A stretch of DNA of 64,000 nt, taken from Isoetes taiwanensis. Lineage: Eukaryota > Streptophyta > Lycopodiopsida > Isoetales > Isoetaceae. Numbering within the stretch: position 1 is the stretch's first letter; the number at the start of each line of letters is the position of its first letter. The DNA is taken from contig JAJEKV010000025.1 of NCBI GenBank assembly GCA_021234155.1, positions 5,127,310 to 5,191,309 on the forward strand, given 5' to 3'. The notes beneath the pieces are model-generated. The model had not been told where the DNA came from. It saw only the letters and a list, made by a program, of their open reading frames with translations, and ran no database searches. The translations under genes and the position numbers were made by a program. Positions 22,931 to 36,593 of this stretch are shown piece by piece.

Positions 22931-25900
22931 CTTAGCTTGTTACAAGTAGGCTATGTGGCGAGGAGGGTATTTAAAGGAAGGGCATGATACAGGAACCGTG
23001 ATCAACCCAGCCCCTCTTTTGACATTGTCCATATCATTTGTGCAAAGTCGCCATTTGGAAGCAATCCTTTTACTCTTATATCCTTGACCTTGTAGTAGGA
23101 CCTATGCCAGCGAGATTGCTTGCATTTAAAGTAGCTCAAGACTTGGAAGTTCCTTGCCTGTATATATTATATACTTGGAGTGGAGCAGAGTTCCATATGG
23201 GGAAGGTGCACCTATTAGAATCCAGGTCTATCTAACATACCTTATCGGACTCTCTAGTGTAAAGGGAGAGTCCTTGTTTTTAGTTATCATTATTGGTACA
23301 AAAATTTATCTTTGACAAGCGAAGACCACTCGCAAACATTTCTCTTCAAAGGCTTCTTATTGTTTAAATTGTGGTCGTTAAGCCCTAATATAAATATGGA
23401 TGTGCAAAATCTGTTTTGAGTTTGAGCGATTGCAAAAGAAACCTTTGATATTAATTAGATACTTTTAAATTAATCGTTCTTATGTTAGCTAATGTGTTTT
23501 TGTTGGTTGAACGAGTTTGGGGTATGTTGTGCAAGACCATAGGTTGTCTCATCCATACAAAGGTCAAAATGTAATGCATAAAAGTTGTATCTCAAATTTA
23601 TAAGTTCTATTTATTAGCACCTCATATGCTCTTAGAACTTCCAGTGAAGGGCTTGGTCCCAAAATCGAAGTTATCAAAGATGCTACTCATCCAATAAAAG
23701 GGGAATCAACTTCATCAATGATAACCCAATTATTGATATATCTAGAAATGCTTTCATTCATGGAGGTAATGTCAAAAGCACTCAAGTTGATGTTTTATGG
23801 ATCACTCTCCAAGTGGGCAGAATCCATGACATGCAAACGCTCACAAGAGCAAGGGGGCATTAACATATAACAATGTATTGAGTTAGGAAATAATATATAG
23901 TTAGGCATTGATTGTTTATGTGAAATTGCAATGATTAATGAAATCCCTCAAACTTAAAACGTGAGGCCCATGCATGTAAATGCGAATATTTTGTCCCCGA
24001 ACGCGAAATGTCGTGCCTCGCGGTGGTTGTGTGCATCCCTTTTCATGTGAATCTAGCGGATAATCGAAAGCATTCCTTATTTTATGTCATGCAAATTGAG
24101 TATATTGCTTGGTGCAGGCCAGTAAAGCGAGAATACTTCTTAGCATCTTTATCCGGCGTTTGGAGGCCACTTCCTTTATTTGAGGCAGAACGGCGCTGCG
24201 CTGGTGTACATACTAGAAGGTGGGGCGTATTACTGTTACAACCACGCCAGGGTACACGGAGGTGGCATCGTATTTGCATCGAGACCCACGTCTGTCCGTA
24301 GGAGGACTCACGTGCTCCCGGTGCTCCAGCATACATGCCACAAATGCCATGTGTCATTTTACCAAAAGGCAGACTGCTCGGCCTCCCAGACTTTCTTGAA
24401 ATTTTGCATATACAACCCACTATCATCTTGTATGGCAACTATGTTCTTCTTGAGCGATGGTACAATCGATCTTTGATGCATAATATTATATGGATCGTTG
24501 TTGGTTTGTGAATTACTCATTTCCGGTATATTGCCCGTACCAACTGGTTATAATGCGCTTTAGGCATTAGGCAGGCATATAAAGCAGGCTTCTTCATTAA
24601 CTCCAATAGAGACCAAATAAGATTAACGTCGAGAGCGGACAAAATGTCAATTTATAGCACCCTGAAATAAGGCCAGCATGCGGCTATGATCAAAAGAACC
24701 TTGAGGTTCCATGGCAAAGGATGAATCATGCTCACGAAAACAAATCTGGCGTGGATGACCCCAAATATGTTTAGAGGCGGGCGGGTTGCTTTAGAACGGG
24801 CTAATGCGTTTGAGCACTCTTGGTCCATGGCGCCGAAACGCACATGGCGTCGGCGGTGCGACACGCTGAAACGCCGAACAGATGCCGACTTTGAATTTTG
24901 CAACAAGTGGGCGGTAGTATTGCCCATGAAGCTTCGGTATTGCACCGCTCTGTACATGATTCAATTGCGCCAGGCGGGGGCTTGCTTCGAAGGAAGAAAG
25001 GGGAAAAGATCCACGGATGCCCCAATCTAAACAAATGCGTTTTTCTTCCATAGCATTGGCTATAGAACTTCCGGATCTAAAATACATGGCGGTTCAAGCA
25101 CGGAAGCCAGGAAAATAATTTACTACAAAAAGCCGCGGATATATACTTGATTTTTCGCCCTTCTACAAATTCAAAGCTTACGCGCTAAGAAGCCCGAATC
25201 CAAATACCTATCTGGGTTCTACGCAATAGATGGGCGTGTAGTAAACTTTCGGCTACGGCGTGCATTCACAAAAGCCATAACCAAATAAATCCGACCGCGC
25301 ATAGCACCGGCCAAATCCTTATTCGTTGTTTTTTTCTATATTTTTAAAAGCCCTATTTTTCCCTCGAGAAGGTACGTGTCAATTTTATGAGGAAGCATCA
25401 ATTAAGAATATTCAAAAAGCATATTTATAGGAGAATTATATATGTTGGTAGGTTGATAACTAGTTATAGGTTCCATAGGGGAAGGTGCACCCTATTAGAA
25501 TCCCGTCTATCCGTATACCTTGAACCATTCGCGGCCCAAATTGTGCATCAACATTTGATGGTTAAGATTGAATCCACTTTTGGACCCACTTTATCCAGTG
25601 GTGTATATTGAGTTGAATCGCGCTACTTGCACGCAAGTTATCGTTAAATAGTCTATAAAAACCATCTAAGAGGACCCATTTCACCTTCCTCATGCACCAT
25701 TGGAGCACCAGCAAATTTGAATCAAAACTCATATAAAGTCCTCAAATTCAAAGGGCTACATGGATTGTGTAAACATTCAGATATCTTGAATTAGAAAAGC
25801 ATTTTGCAAATACTATTCACAATCTTTAGTATAGAATTGAATCTCACTCCACATCGGAACCAATTTGCTTCTCCAGACATAATGCGCAATCCCTAAGGGC

Positions 25901-26225
25901 AGGTGCATTATGCCTAGAACTATTCCCATGCAGAATGCTCACATGCATGTACATGCAAATGAAAGTATATTTTTCCATATTTTATTATTAAGTACACATG
26001 CTTAGTAATTCCATGCAATGCTGTCCAACAATTCAGATCCATACCTAATATTCAATGATCTTGTATATCTCCTACCTAGTCACATCAATTTGCCTCCTTG
26101 TTAGAGCATGTCTTTCCATTGCGCATTTAGCCGTCATCTTGTACATTGTCATTTTGAACATAGTTCTTGACCTCCTCCATGTTTACATACAAGAGTTTTG
26201 ATCAATACATATCTCTTGTTACTTG
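22931..26225. other. Unassigned DNA upstream of the LRR gene, partly scrambled (copy 1)
   Basis: Counterpart of 48,603-51,930. Stretches 23,990-24,300 and 24,730-24,945 are unusually CG-rich and align poorly to copy 2, while the flanks align well. The phrase GTTCCATATGGGGAAGGTGC occurs at about 23,190, and a form of it at about 25,470. Overlapping frames at 24,008-25,087 are not conserved in copy 2 and are not called. Confidence 0.4.
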
Positions 26226-28808
26226 AAGTATCATTCTCATCAATGTCAGGGGAAAACAAATATCCCATTGTTACATTCTTTTTCCTCTTCAATAGATTCA
26301 TCTTCATTTTGTTGTTGGAATCTCAATGTCATACATGCCCCTCCCCTCAATGTCCATAGCCATGTCCCTCCCTCAACAACATCGGACCTTCTCCTCCTCA
26401 ACCTCATCCATGCCTTCTCCCTCAATGTCCACGGCCATGCCCCCTCTCTCTCAACATAGATGCCTTTCTTCCCTTCATCTTCTACTCCTCTGCAAGAGAA
26501 GGCACTACCTCATAATTGTTATCTGTCGTGGGTGACCTGCGAAAGTACCCGGATCAATAACCTATGAAAAAATGGCATTACTTTTACTCATGGTGAGGAT
26601 TTAACCTATCACACATAGCGGAAATCGATCAGTATTAGAGTGCGGGGTCTGGAATATGGCTGGTGACCTTCTGGAAAATCGCAAGGGTCATTGTCTTCAC
26701 AGATGTTGGACTTGACTTGAACCTTAAACCACTAAATCCATGACGAAATGTGGCGTTTCACACTTACGCATGGCCGTGCATCAAACCATCGAACTTCGAA
26801 ACGGGACTTTGATGATGAATTGTATGAAATCAAGTTCCAATGTTTGTTTGTATTTTTCCAACATATTCGGGTTCATGTCCACTTTACTAAACAGGCTTAC
26901 AATTGTAAAATAGATATCCACCACAATCAAAGTGACCTGACCTTCATCCTTTTTAAGACCCAAAACTGAGTGGCCATTTGGAAATATATCCATTGTATAA
27001 TGGGACCCACAAAATCGAGCAAAGATTGAGATAATGTAAAATTCAGTACAAGCTTCAAAGGAATGTAACTTACCCAACTTGAAGGTCAAAGGCAATTTTC
27101 CGCTCTCATCATTGCTTGGTTGGGGGTCCTCTCTCTTTGATGCTAAAGTGCATTGTTTAGTATCTACATAATCAAAGTTTGTAGATGAACTTACCAGCAC
27201 CTTTCAAATGAGGAAGCGGTTGGCATCTTCACTTCTTTGTAGACTCGCACAATATCAAGTTCTTTTAGACAAATCCATGGCCGAGGCGAGATTTTGGATT
27301 CTTAACAAACTTGTATTCACGACGGGGCTCTAATAATAAACAATCTTGTCGAGGAAACAGCACTATCTTTCTCTCCCACGATGTTGCCGTAGAGAATCGA
27401 AATATTTTTTCATGATACATTGGATTGAAGCGCGTGTACTTCAACTCCGCCAAGTATGGTAACTCAAAGGTATAGATAATCATTTCATGCCATTTGGAGG
27501 TAATGATGATGTCATCGGGACCTTCATAAACATGGCATTTGGCTTATGCCTTGGCTGTACACTTACGTTCCATTGATCAAATTGTCGCGCCGGTCATACG
27601 AGCGGTAGGGTTCCCCTAAGTAATGGATGATCCATTGGTAAAAATCTTTCATGGCTCACCATTATATATATATTTCTTAGATGAACCCGGAGTATCTTGA
27701 TTGTGATTTTATCCACCTAGCATTACACAAAGCATATTGACCTTTAGTTTTCTAGACCTATAGATATAAAAATAATTTGTATTATCGATGCAATTTTCAC
27801 TGAAACGTGCGCGAAATGGCAAAAGAGCAGTATCACAGATTTACATGATAATAGCACTAAGATAGGAACGATATGCTAATATAACCCAACCCGATTAATG
27901 AAATCTTTGCTTCCCTGAATATTGTCTTAGGATATCTACCATGGAAATGCAAAACTCCATAGAGTTTTCAAAGGTACGTCCCGGTTAAAGTGTGATAGAT
28001 ATGCATCAAACTTCTTAGGTTGTGAAGGGCTTTGTGACTCCACTACATTTATGCCGAAGAGTATTCCTAATAGGACTAAATCAATTGTACGAGCTGGAAT
28101 TATCATGTAAGATAATATGACCCGTTTTATGGACTCATGTGGAGAGGGATGTTGTAGTTTTGCAAAGCATGACACTTGTGGGCCCACTTGAGGGCTGTCC
28201 GTTGCGAAAGGTTGATCTATTTTGACGAAGTGAATATATCTTGGTTCGATACGCAATTGAGACCCATCCCCATTATTTATAAATCTCCATGCCGAATGTT
28301 GAAGTCGTGTGCTCATCGAGGAACTAGTTATTCACATGCCAAACCATCAAGGCAACAATCTCCTTTATTGTGCCTAAACATGTGTTTAAATCTAGGAATT
28401 AGGAAATACCACAATGCATGGATAGTCGGGCTTTAGCCATCTTTACGGTACCTTATTTCGAGCATTAAGGACTTGAACCACGCGGTATTCTTATTATAAG
28501 GTACACTCATTTTGAATGATGCGTGGATATAGTCCTCAAAGGCAGGCATGAGTTCACGTGCTTGAGCGACTAAGAGACCTTGTTTCGGAGGCAATATCTT
28601 GCTAATAAGTGCCGCATACACAAATATATATGATGATGATTAATAGCAAAGATAAATTAATAAAATTTTATATGTTCTAAATTAAAGCGTTGGGAAGGGA
28701 AGAAAGAACCTTAATATTGCATCAATGCAACATTTGATATCTTATATTATTGCCCTTGTAAGTTGAGGAGGCATAGGTTAAATGTCGATCATTTTACAAC
28801 CTTCATAT
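26225..28808 (-). mobile_element. CACTA (En/Spm) transposon genes, copy 1, downstream part
   Basis: Same content as 51,933-54,604. The frame 28,316-27,936 gives AWRFINNGDGSQLRIEPRYI and SQPKKFDAYLSH of the Transposase_21 domain. 27,483-27,265 gives the segment after it. 27,200-26,781 gives part of the DUF4216-like region. 28,621-28,433 gives KILPPKQGLLVAQARELM from the N-terminal Tnp2 part. Frames are shorter and more broken than in copy 2. Confidence 0.72.
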
Positions 28809-28810
28809 AA

Positions 28811-31337
28811 CCTAGCGAAAAAGGTGCTCACATCCCGAGGAAAATCCCCATTGAGGCAGGGGGACTTGAGAACAAGGGGTTATTTCTTTTGCAGCAATTT
28901 CTAACAAAGAGGTATAACATGGGGGGACATTAAGCGAAAGCGAAGTTCTTGAACAAAGGGTACATTTGGTGGAAATTGGTGAAGCCGAGTTACCAAATAC
29001 ACGTTTGGGGCCTTTTCAAAGAAGGGGAATTAGGTCAAAGGGGAATTTGGGGTAAATTTGGGGTATTTCAAGAAAGAGGCTGGTTCAAAATTTACAAATG
29101 GTTAGAATTTATTTTAAAGAGAAAAGGGGACTAGTCCAAAGGGAATTTGCAAATGGTTTGGAGTATTTCCAAATAAAAGGGGATTATTAGAAAGGAAAAT
29201 TACTAAATAAGCGAGGACTGCAATAAGTACCAAAGGGTATTTTTCAAAGCCAGCGAAAAAAGCAATCCGCCCGCGTTCCTTCCGGGAGCTTCGGTTGAGT
29301 GAAGAAGGTTGCACAGCGTGGCCTTCTTCATCCCAAATTACCTCAAAAGAACAAAATTCTGCGAGAAAAAGATGGGAAGCCCGGTGGTAGAAACGAAGTG
29401 GGATGATTGTAGTAAGAGACTCAAAGTAGTTGTAAGGAGGGCTTGGAAATCCATTGGACAATGCCACGTGGCACAGTTGGACTTTGGTGCTAGGAGGGCA
29501 AGGAATTTTCGAAATTATGAGTTAAGTTTAGAGCAATGTTTAAGCCAAAAGAGAACGCCGAGGTTTTGGGCCGATAAGTGACAAAGGAAATGTGTTGGCA
29601 AGAGTATATATAAATATAGGGCGTACGCATACGAATGTTCCCGAATCAGTATTCATCTACGAGACGGAGATGTAATCTTTTGGTTGTAAACTCTCAAAGG
29701 CGGCTTCAAATCAGACCATGAATTTCGGGTAAAATCATATGGCTATTGCTTGAGTACCTTCCTTCTGATTAAAGATAATACGGTTTATATGCATATATAA
29801 AGGCACCTAAACCTCTTGGTAAAGGCATTGGAATCATTGCAGAGTCGGTGATTTCGTACCCTCTTCGAATTAGAAAACAAGTAATATTTCTTGTAGTCGT
29901 TACATTGCTTGAAGGCTCGGTTTAGGAATTTTGGACGGATCTTCCGTTTAGTGTACGTATGATTTCCTTGAGGCTTAAGAACCTTTAAAAGCGACACAGG
30001 GATCTTCGGAATAAAGGTATGGGGATGAAACTCTGATCTGCTAGCGAGAAGGGCATGCATTGAGCATGGCAATTCTCGATAATAACCACTTCGGCATAGA
30101 GCTTTGCATAAGATGGATCAAAGCGAGGAGGAAAGGCGTGTTAATATCAAAGAGATCTATGTATGCGGTTTGCGGCAATGTGCTAAAGGCAAACTGATCC
30201 CGGTACAATATTAGGAGGGTGGGTAAATACATCAATGAAAAGAGATGAGATTTGGAGGATGATGACATCTTTTCATTTAGGTGATGAGATGCAACTTAAA
30301 TCTAGTTGCATTTTTTCTTTTATGTTCTGCCAAACTTGAGCAAAGCTGTATTTTAATTCTTTGCCTCTGCCTCTCCATTGGCATATGGATATAGTAACAA
30401 TATCTTTGAGGGTTTTGTGATTCCAATTTAGTTGGATTCCCTCTTTGCCTAGCTGCGAGATCAAGTGTTCAACTTCTGTTTTGTTAATATCCATTTTAGA
30501 CCCTAAACCCCTTGACAAGTTGTTTCCATGAATACGGGAGGAGTTTTACAGGCCATGGATGACTTTACAAACATAAGTAATGGATTTGAAGGTTCTTAGT
30601 TAAACTTTGAACCTAATGATATCTCATTTCTGAGGAGAATGAGATATATTCTGAGGAAAATATATCTTCAAATATTTGGAGTAATATCAAAACTTAGAAA
30701 AGTTTGTAAAATGATAGGGTTCTGGCGGATTTGTACCTTGCTTATTTAGCCGGTAGAATTCTACTTCTACATATTGCTATATACCTCATTGAATTTGTAA
30801 GAATATGGACTACTTAAATACTTTGGAAATGTAATTCTTTAATGAGACTTAACTTTTATTTACAAATGAAATTTGATGGCGGTAAGAGAATTAGCCAGTC
30901 ACGGAATTTGAATTCAAAGCTAGATAAGTTACTTAGAATATAGGTAACCAAATTCAGGAAGTAATTACAGGGAATGTTTTGCACAACTAAATATAGCATA
31001 GGGTAAGCTAAACAGGGTATTTCTATAGCAGGGGGTATTATATAAATGAGGGTATTATATTATAAACAAATGGGGGTATTATATTACAAATGGGGGATCA
31101 TTGGCGGGATTGGGCCAAACTAGGAAAGGGGGATTATAATACGTCTTAATAGGGTATTGTTTTACAAACAAAGAAGGGGGAATTATGGCAAAATGTAATA
31201 GAGATTTTACAAATAATGGGAAGGGATTATGGCCAAATACCCGGGTCAAAATCCATTTTACATTGTTCTATAGAAAGGGGATTCTATAGGCATTTGGGGG
31301 TATTTTTCAGGGGTATTGGGCACCTTTTTAAGTTGTG
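28811..31337. mobile_element. 2.5-kb TIR element nested in Tnp2, copy 1
   Basis: Flanked by TAA at 28,808-28,810 and 31,338-31,340. The left end reads CCTAGCGAAAAAGGTGCTCA and the right end, inverted, CACAACTTAAAAAGGTGCCC. The two ends are more degraded than in copy 2 (54,605-57,202). It contains the same G-rich arrays and coding-like patch. Confidence 0.65.
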
Positions 31338-31340
31338 TAA

Positions 31341-31600
31341 CTTTGTTTTGGCATCACGGATTATCGATCATCAAGATATTCAAGTGGATCTACCTCAATG
31401 ACCCGTCAACCTGGTACATATCTTGTTTGTCAATGTCATTATCAATGCCTTGCATGAGAGATTCAAGTTGAGCACATGCTCATACAAATCTTGAAATTCG
31501 TCTCATCATAAGCATGACCGGTGTTTTGTTCCACATTCCCATTAACCACGCCATAAAGTTTTAAACTTTCCGCATATCCACGGTGGAACTTTGTTATAGA
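31341..31600 (-). mobile_element. CACTA Tnp2 N-terminal segment, copy 1
   Basis: Counterpart of 57,206-57,490. Pieces of the NVEQNTGHAYDET stretch can be read here in broken frames (frame 31,774-31,463). Confidence 0.55.
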
Positions 31601-32069
31601 ATAGTACCACCAAACATCAATATATTCAAGACCCCTTGCTTTTAAGCCATTAGCCATTTTCAAAATTATAATGAATGTTTGGAATCTTACCATTAAATGC
31701 CAAGTTGCAAGTAAACTACAACAATAGAAGTAGAACACATGAATTAGACGAAAATAGAAGAAACGAAAATACACTGAATAGCATTAAGTGTTGCATGAAT
31801 ACCAGCATTAGCTTGATGAGATTATTAAGTATGCACAACATTAAATTATGAGTACATGATTGAAAAAATAAAGCAAAGGGAAATGGAAACAAGGCAAATG
31901 AGTATTGGGGATTTAATAAGATAAGTATCATTGACATCAAATTGGCGATTTAATAAACAAAGGTTTTGTTTTAAAGATTAAAAGTGTTATCCTCCCACAA
32001 AAACCGATCAACACTAGTTTGTTTTTAAAAGAATTGAAAGTATTTATCTCCCACAAAAGCGGTCGGTAT

Positions 32070-33150
32070 ATAGTCTCATGGAGATTTATAGTCCCAAAAT
32101 AGCTTCGTTGCCATCTCACGAGGGACTCCATTGCTTAACAACCATAACAAGTGCTTACATTTAGCATGCTTGAACTCATAGCAGTATTTGCTTCTTTCTT
32201 CAAATACGGTGTGATATTTTTATTGGCACCACCATTGTTGATCAATGCTATATTGCCATGTTCTTCCACACAAGCATCAATATAAGATCTCTTGTCATCA
32301 TTGCGGTATGATCCTCACCGTTTCCATAGTGCATGCATTTTACATTTGCAAAGCTGTATATCATCATAGAAAGCGAATAATATATTAATGCCTCCCACTC
32401 ACGATGCACTATAATACTCTAGACCTCCATAGATCATTAAGGAATGAGAATGAGAATGATTTTTACTCGTCAAGAGGCCAATGCGGCCTATACAGGACCC
32501 CACAAGGAGAAGGCACTTAGCATAAAACTTATTCTGTCAGGTTAAAAACCCCGCGCCCAAAGAAAGGGTTTCGAGGAAAACCGTGGCGATTAATAAAATC
32601 TTTGTCAAAGCCCCATCCTGAAGTATGCATCAATGTGTATATATACATGTCAAGTGTGTGCGCACGAGACATAGGCGATCTCGCATGTCCATAACCTCTG
32701 AAGGTATGATCTGACACCCGTCGGATCTTTGTGCTCCATCATGGGCGACCCAGCTGGAGTATGGCGTTAAATTTTGATCATACTCAGACCTTTGGAAGGG
32801 GCGCAGAGATTCATCCCCTCAATGACTCCCATTTGGCGGCGGTAAGCCAGACACAATCTGGCGTGGCTCACCAATCCATGCTGCCCGTCTCAATTGAAGA
32901 TGATGTGTGCCCTATGCGAGATGGAGCGATAGTGAATTATATCAACGCGAATGTTTTGGGCAATGGAATATCCTTCCGGATCTAGGGGTATTTGCTTTAT
33001 TACATACCGGCTGACCCCAATAAGTGAATATGTCACCTAGAATTGGGAAATGGACCACTAAATGAATCTAATCGCCGTCGATCTATAGGTTTTAATATGT
33101 AATCTCTCTCTCTCTTAGTCGCGGCCAGCGACATCTCATCGGGTATGCCT
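32070..33150 (-). pseudogene. SET-domain gene remnant, copy 1
   Basis: Counterpart of 57,975-59,056. The region coding for the ELFWDYEF motif is at about 32,076-32,110 and the INNGGANK region at about 32,220-32,260. Frames are badly broken; the longest plus-strand frame over it (32,731-32,985) is a shadow. Confidence 0.4.
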
Positions 33151-33297
33151 GCAGCACAACTTGGTAAGTACTTCCACTAGGTACATTTGTAGCCAGGCTT
33201 GATCTGGGTCCTATAGTGGGATGCCACTGCATGCGAGAATCATTCCATCATCATCACAACATGTCTCTAAGCACCAAGGTACAGGTGCTGGCTGTTT

Positions 33298-36200
33298 GGT
33301 GGAAACTTCAAACCTTGTTAAGGAGAATTTCCACCTGTGAAGGTCCTAAAACCGATTGAAAATTATAAATTATAGGCAGAGCTCCACAACACTAACTCAG
33401 GCCAGGATGCCATACTAAAATTCAATATCTATTTTTTTTAAAAAAAACTTCACAAATCATTAAATGGCTTGAATAAACTTGATAGACCTTGATCCGAAGA
33501 TTTATAAAGCCTTTAGTTTAATCGAAAAGAAAACTTACAATGCTTCAATGCTTCATAGCGATGTTAACTAATATATAAAATAAAAGTGAATACATAATAC
33601 TTATTGTTGAGGAAACTAGTCATCGTCTTCTAAATCCGATAAAGCATATCACAAATAATCCTTCTCCAAGCGAGCGTTCCTCGCGAGGGACATGCGATAA
33701 AATATAAGGCGATGTGGCACTTTCTTTCCGCCAACTGCGTGCTGCTAAATCAAAGCTCTTCATTTGGTCCGCTGCGAGTAGCGTAATGCATCAAACCATC
33801 ATTTTTGTAGCCGATTCACGATGCGGGTCTTCACAATATTCGTAATGCGGTACAAAGCCACGCTCACATCTTTAACGTATTAGTGCGTGGATGACCCAAT
33901 TGTGGCAAGGCTTAGCAATTAGATATTCTCCTTCCACGAGTGCTACAAAAATCATACCCGTAAAACTCCTTCCTTGCCATTACGTATAGCTTGGCGTAGC
34001 CAATACATACTCACCCAATTTCTCATGGTCAATGGCAGTAGTATCTTACCATCAACATTGTTTTGCACTCCATACAGAAGTCCGTAATTTCTTAAGCTCG
34101 CCGATTCCTTGGCACTTCGCTGTGAATTCCTTGGCACGACCCCGTAATAGGATATAATGCTCAAGGGAGGAGGAAGGGAAGTATAATACTCAAGAAGAGA
34201 ATAATCACGATCCTCTAACCTTTTCTTTAATGTATACCTATTAATGAGTCGCGATTGTAAAGCTTTTTAAAACTCAATAGCAAGATATAGATCCTCACCA
34301 TCAATTCGTCTATCAACTTTCGATGGACACGTACATGTTCGCTTTCGGATGCTCTTAAAACATGAGCATTTCCTTAGCCTCCACCATAATGCGGAATGAT
34401 AGGATAATCTACTATCTTTTTGAAAGAATTCAGATCTATGATTTACCAAAAATAACTCTTCTATCTCTTGGTTGCATTTCGGCACAAAGCTAGCCACATT
34501 GTTAACATCCACGCTTAAGTTCTTTGGAAACTCTAAACTCCAAGTTTGTGCGTCTTGAGTACGTGCTTAGCAGAAAGTGGAGAATGTAAACAACCAAAAA
34601 TGATTTTTAAACTCAAATAAGAGCCTTTACATCGAGGTTTTCCAGCAAAGTTTGCATGGCTGACTCTAAACAGCACATCCTCTCAATTGCCCCATGTCTA
34701 CTAAGCCATGCATTGGCTTCACAATGCTGAAACCACCCAGTGAGAGTAATAAATGCTTCCACGCATTTTCTCTAATTATTGCCTTTCTTATGAGCTTTTG
34801 GAAAAGAAATTTGACTACCGCGATTTATCAACTCATTAAACTTACACCTTGTTTTATTGTTGGTGTCTTGCATCTTTCTTGGACACATAAGTTTACTTTG
34901 ATAGGCTTTGTGTATGCTGGTCATGAATGGATTAAAGTGATTTCAATCTTGTAGCAACACCCACGTTATGTGCACCAACCGCCTTGAGCTCCATCACTGC
35001 AAGCGTCTAGAATATCAAGATTCCATTCCTTCAACATATTTAAAATGCTTTTCTGTAATCGCCACGCTTTCAATAACGCGTCCACTGGCGAAATACGGTT
35101 TACCGCCTCTACAAATGTGGCATACAAAGTAAGGATTCTTAGTTACAGCGATATTCGCCGATTGGACTCGTCAACCATGAGCCTAAACCATGGACTTAGC
35201 CTTACCGACCAAGAATGCGAAATACGTATGATATAGAAATATAAAACTTGCACAAGCCTTGTTATCATTATACATGAATGGCAAATCTTCAACACCACAA
35301 TCGCGTAAACTCAACAAACTCACCAATTTTTAAAGAAAGCCAAGTCTTCTTTTCGCGATCAATATGCGCATTTGAACAATTTTCAAGACAACTCTCACCC
35401 GGTAACACCTCTGCTGTGAAGTTTTTGAAGACCATCCTTATCTACAGCTCTTGCAATGAAGTAGCAAGTCTATGGGCTTTAGAGCGCGTGGTCGTCATCG
35501 GGTGTTAAAGGTTTTATGCTCTGTGGTGGCAAAGGGGGCCCCACAATCTTAGTCTTTTTACATGGCGGAACACCACATAAGTCCTCTTTCCTTATCAACT
35601 TCCAGCCATTTATTCTTTTCAACCCAATCATCTTGGTACCTCTCCATTGCCTTCGTTATCCTTCCTAATTCACTTGCCATTTCCTTGCCATGCTCATCAA
35701 AGGACGTTTGGAGGTTAACATCTTGGTTAGCACCACGCTAGAACAAAGCAAACATATTAGATAAAATAACTTGCTTCTTAGGAGGGATCATCTTTCATTT
35801 TAGAACCAATTTTGTTTTTATCATATATATACAAAATAACATAAGCAAAAGAACATATAGAAATTAACATAAGAAATAAAGATATAGATTGCAGCCACAA
35901 ACAAGTTTGCAAAATAATGCCCACTTAAAACAAATGATAAGACCCAACAAATAAACAATAGTACATTATATAATACTTTACTTTTAGCAACGCAGGGGCA
36001 AGTAAATGATATACACTCCCACTCTTAGCCCACCACACAAAGGCCTGCAACAAAATATATCAGAAGTAGTGGGCCCATAGCTGAATGGAAATATGAAAGC
36101 CAAGAGTGATAATGTTTCAAGGCTACAACAGAAATTGAATGTGGGTGAAGGCATTTTGGGAAGCCAGAAATAATGTATCAAAGATTGGTGGGGGCCATAA

Positions 36201-36583
36201 CATAGCATAGAAAGTGAGACATCAAATTTATGAAGTTCACAAAAGCCTATCAAATAATAATGTACCCTTGAACGGGCATGAGAATAATAAGACTTACAAA
36301 CTATATCAGAAATAATGGGTGGGTCCAAACATAGACACATGAAAATAAAGAAATGTAATGAAATACAGAAGTGTAAAGAGATAGAAGTGTAAAAAGAAAT
36401 ATGCATTGGACATAGACATGAAAATGATATGTATTTAATGGCATCTAATGTTTTTGTATCAAATTTAGAAGCATGAATTGGGTCCATACTAACAAACAAC
36501 GGTTCCATTTATCATTCTACCAAAGCAAACTGCGCAGCATAACCTCTCTCATATTTTCCTTATGTTTTGTTTTGCACAATATA
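33298..36583 (-). mobile_element. hAT transposon, copy 1, cut off at the duplication junction
   Basis: Counterpart of 59,200-62,622. The left end is blurred (GGCTGTTT at 33,290-33,297 where copy 2 has GGCTCGTT), and the right 0.8 kb with its terminus is absent because copy 1 stops at about 36,583. Transposase pieces are scattered over 33,600-35,800 in different frames, for example 34,512-34,267 and 34,164-33,952. Not functional as written. Confidence 0.75.
36050..36410. repeat. hAT subterminal repeat array, copy 1
   Basis: Degenerate units built on ATATCAGAAATAATGGGTGGG and ACATAGACACATGAAAATAA occur several times. Counterpart of 62,095-62,420. Confidence 0.55.
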
Positions 36584-36593
36584 GCAATTCCAC
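36584..36593. other. Junction of the two duplication copies
   Basis: About ten bases (GCAATTCCAC) separate the hAT interior at the end of copy 1 from the T/G-rich start of copy 2. No target-site duplication, TIR or LTR lies at the junction. At most a few bases of similarity to the copy 1 left flank (TCCATTACGAAGG) can be argued. Confidence 0.7.

Larger units (their letters stand above)
10990..36583 (+). repeat. Large direct tandem duplication, copy 1 (about 25.6 kb)
   Basis: The sequence from GAAGGTTGCGCTTTTTGG (about 10,990) to TTTTGCACAATATA (about 36,583) matches copy 2 in the same order and orientation. Copy 1 is the noisier one: more small indels, more CG, and several stretches that align poorly (for example 23,990-24,300 and 24,730-24,945). 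Copy 1 ends inside the hAT element, so it lacks that element's right-hand 0.8 kb. Confidence 0.93.

Noticed and set aside
24008-25087. Cluster of overlapping open frames of about 80-118 codons on both strands
   Set aside because: They come from the CG-rich, poorly aligned part of copy 1, are not kept in copy 2, and have no motif.
28949-29134. Plus-strand frame with repeated W/G/F phrases
   Set aside because: Direct translation of the G-rich repeat array of the nested element, not a gene.
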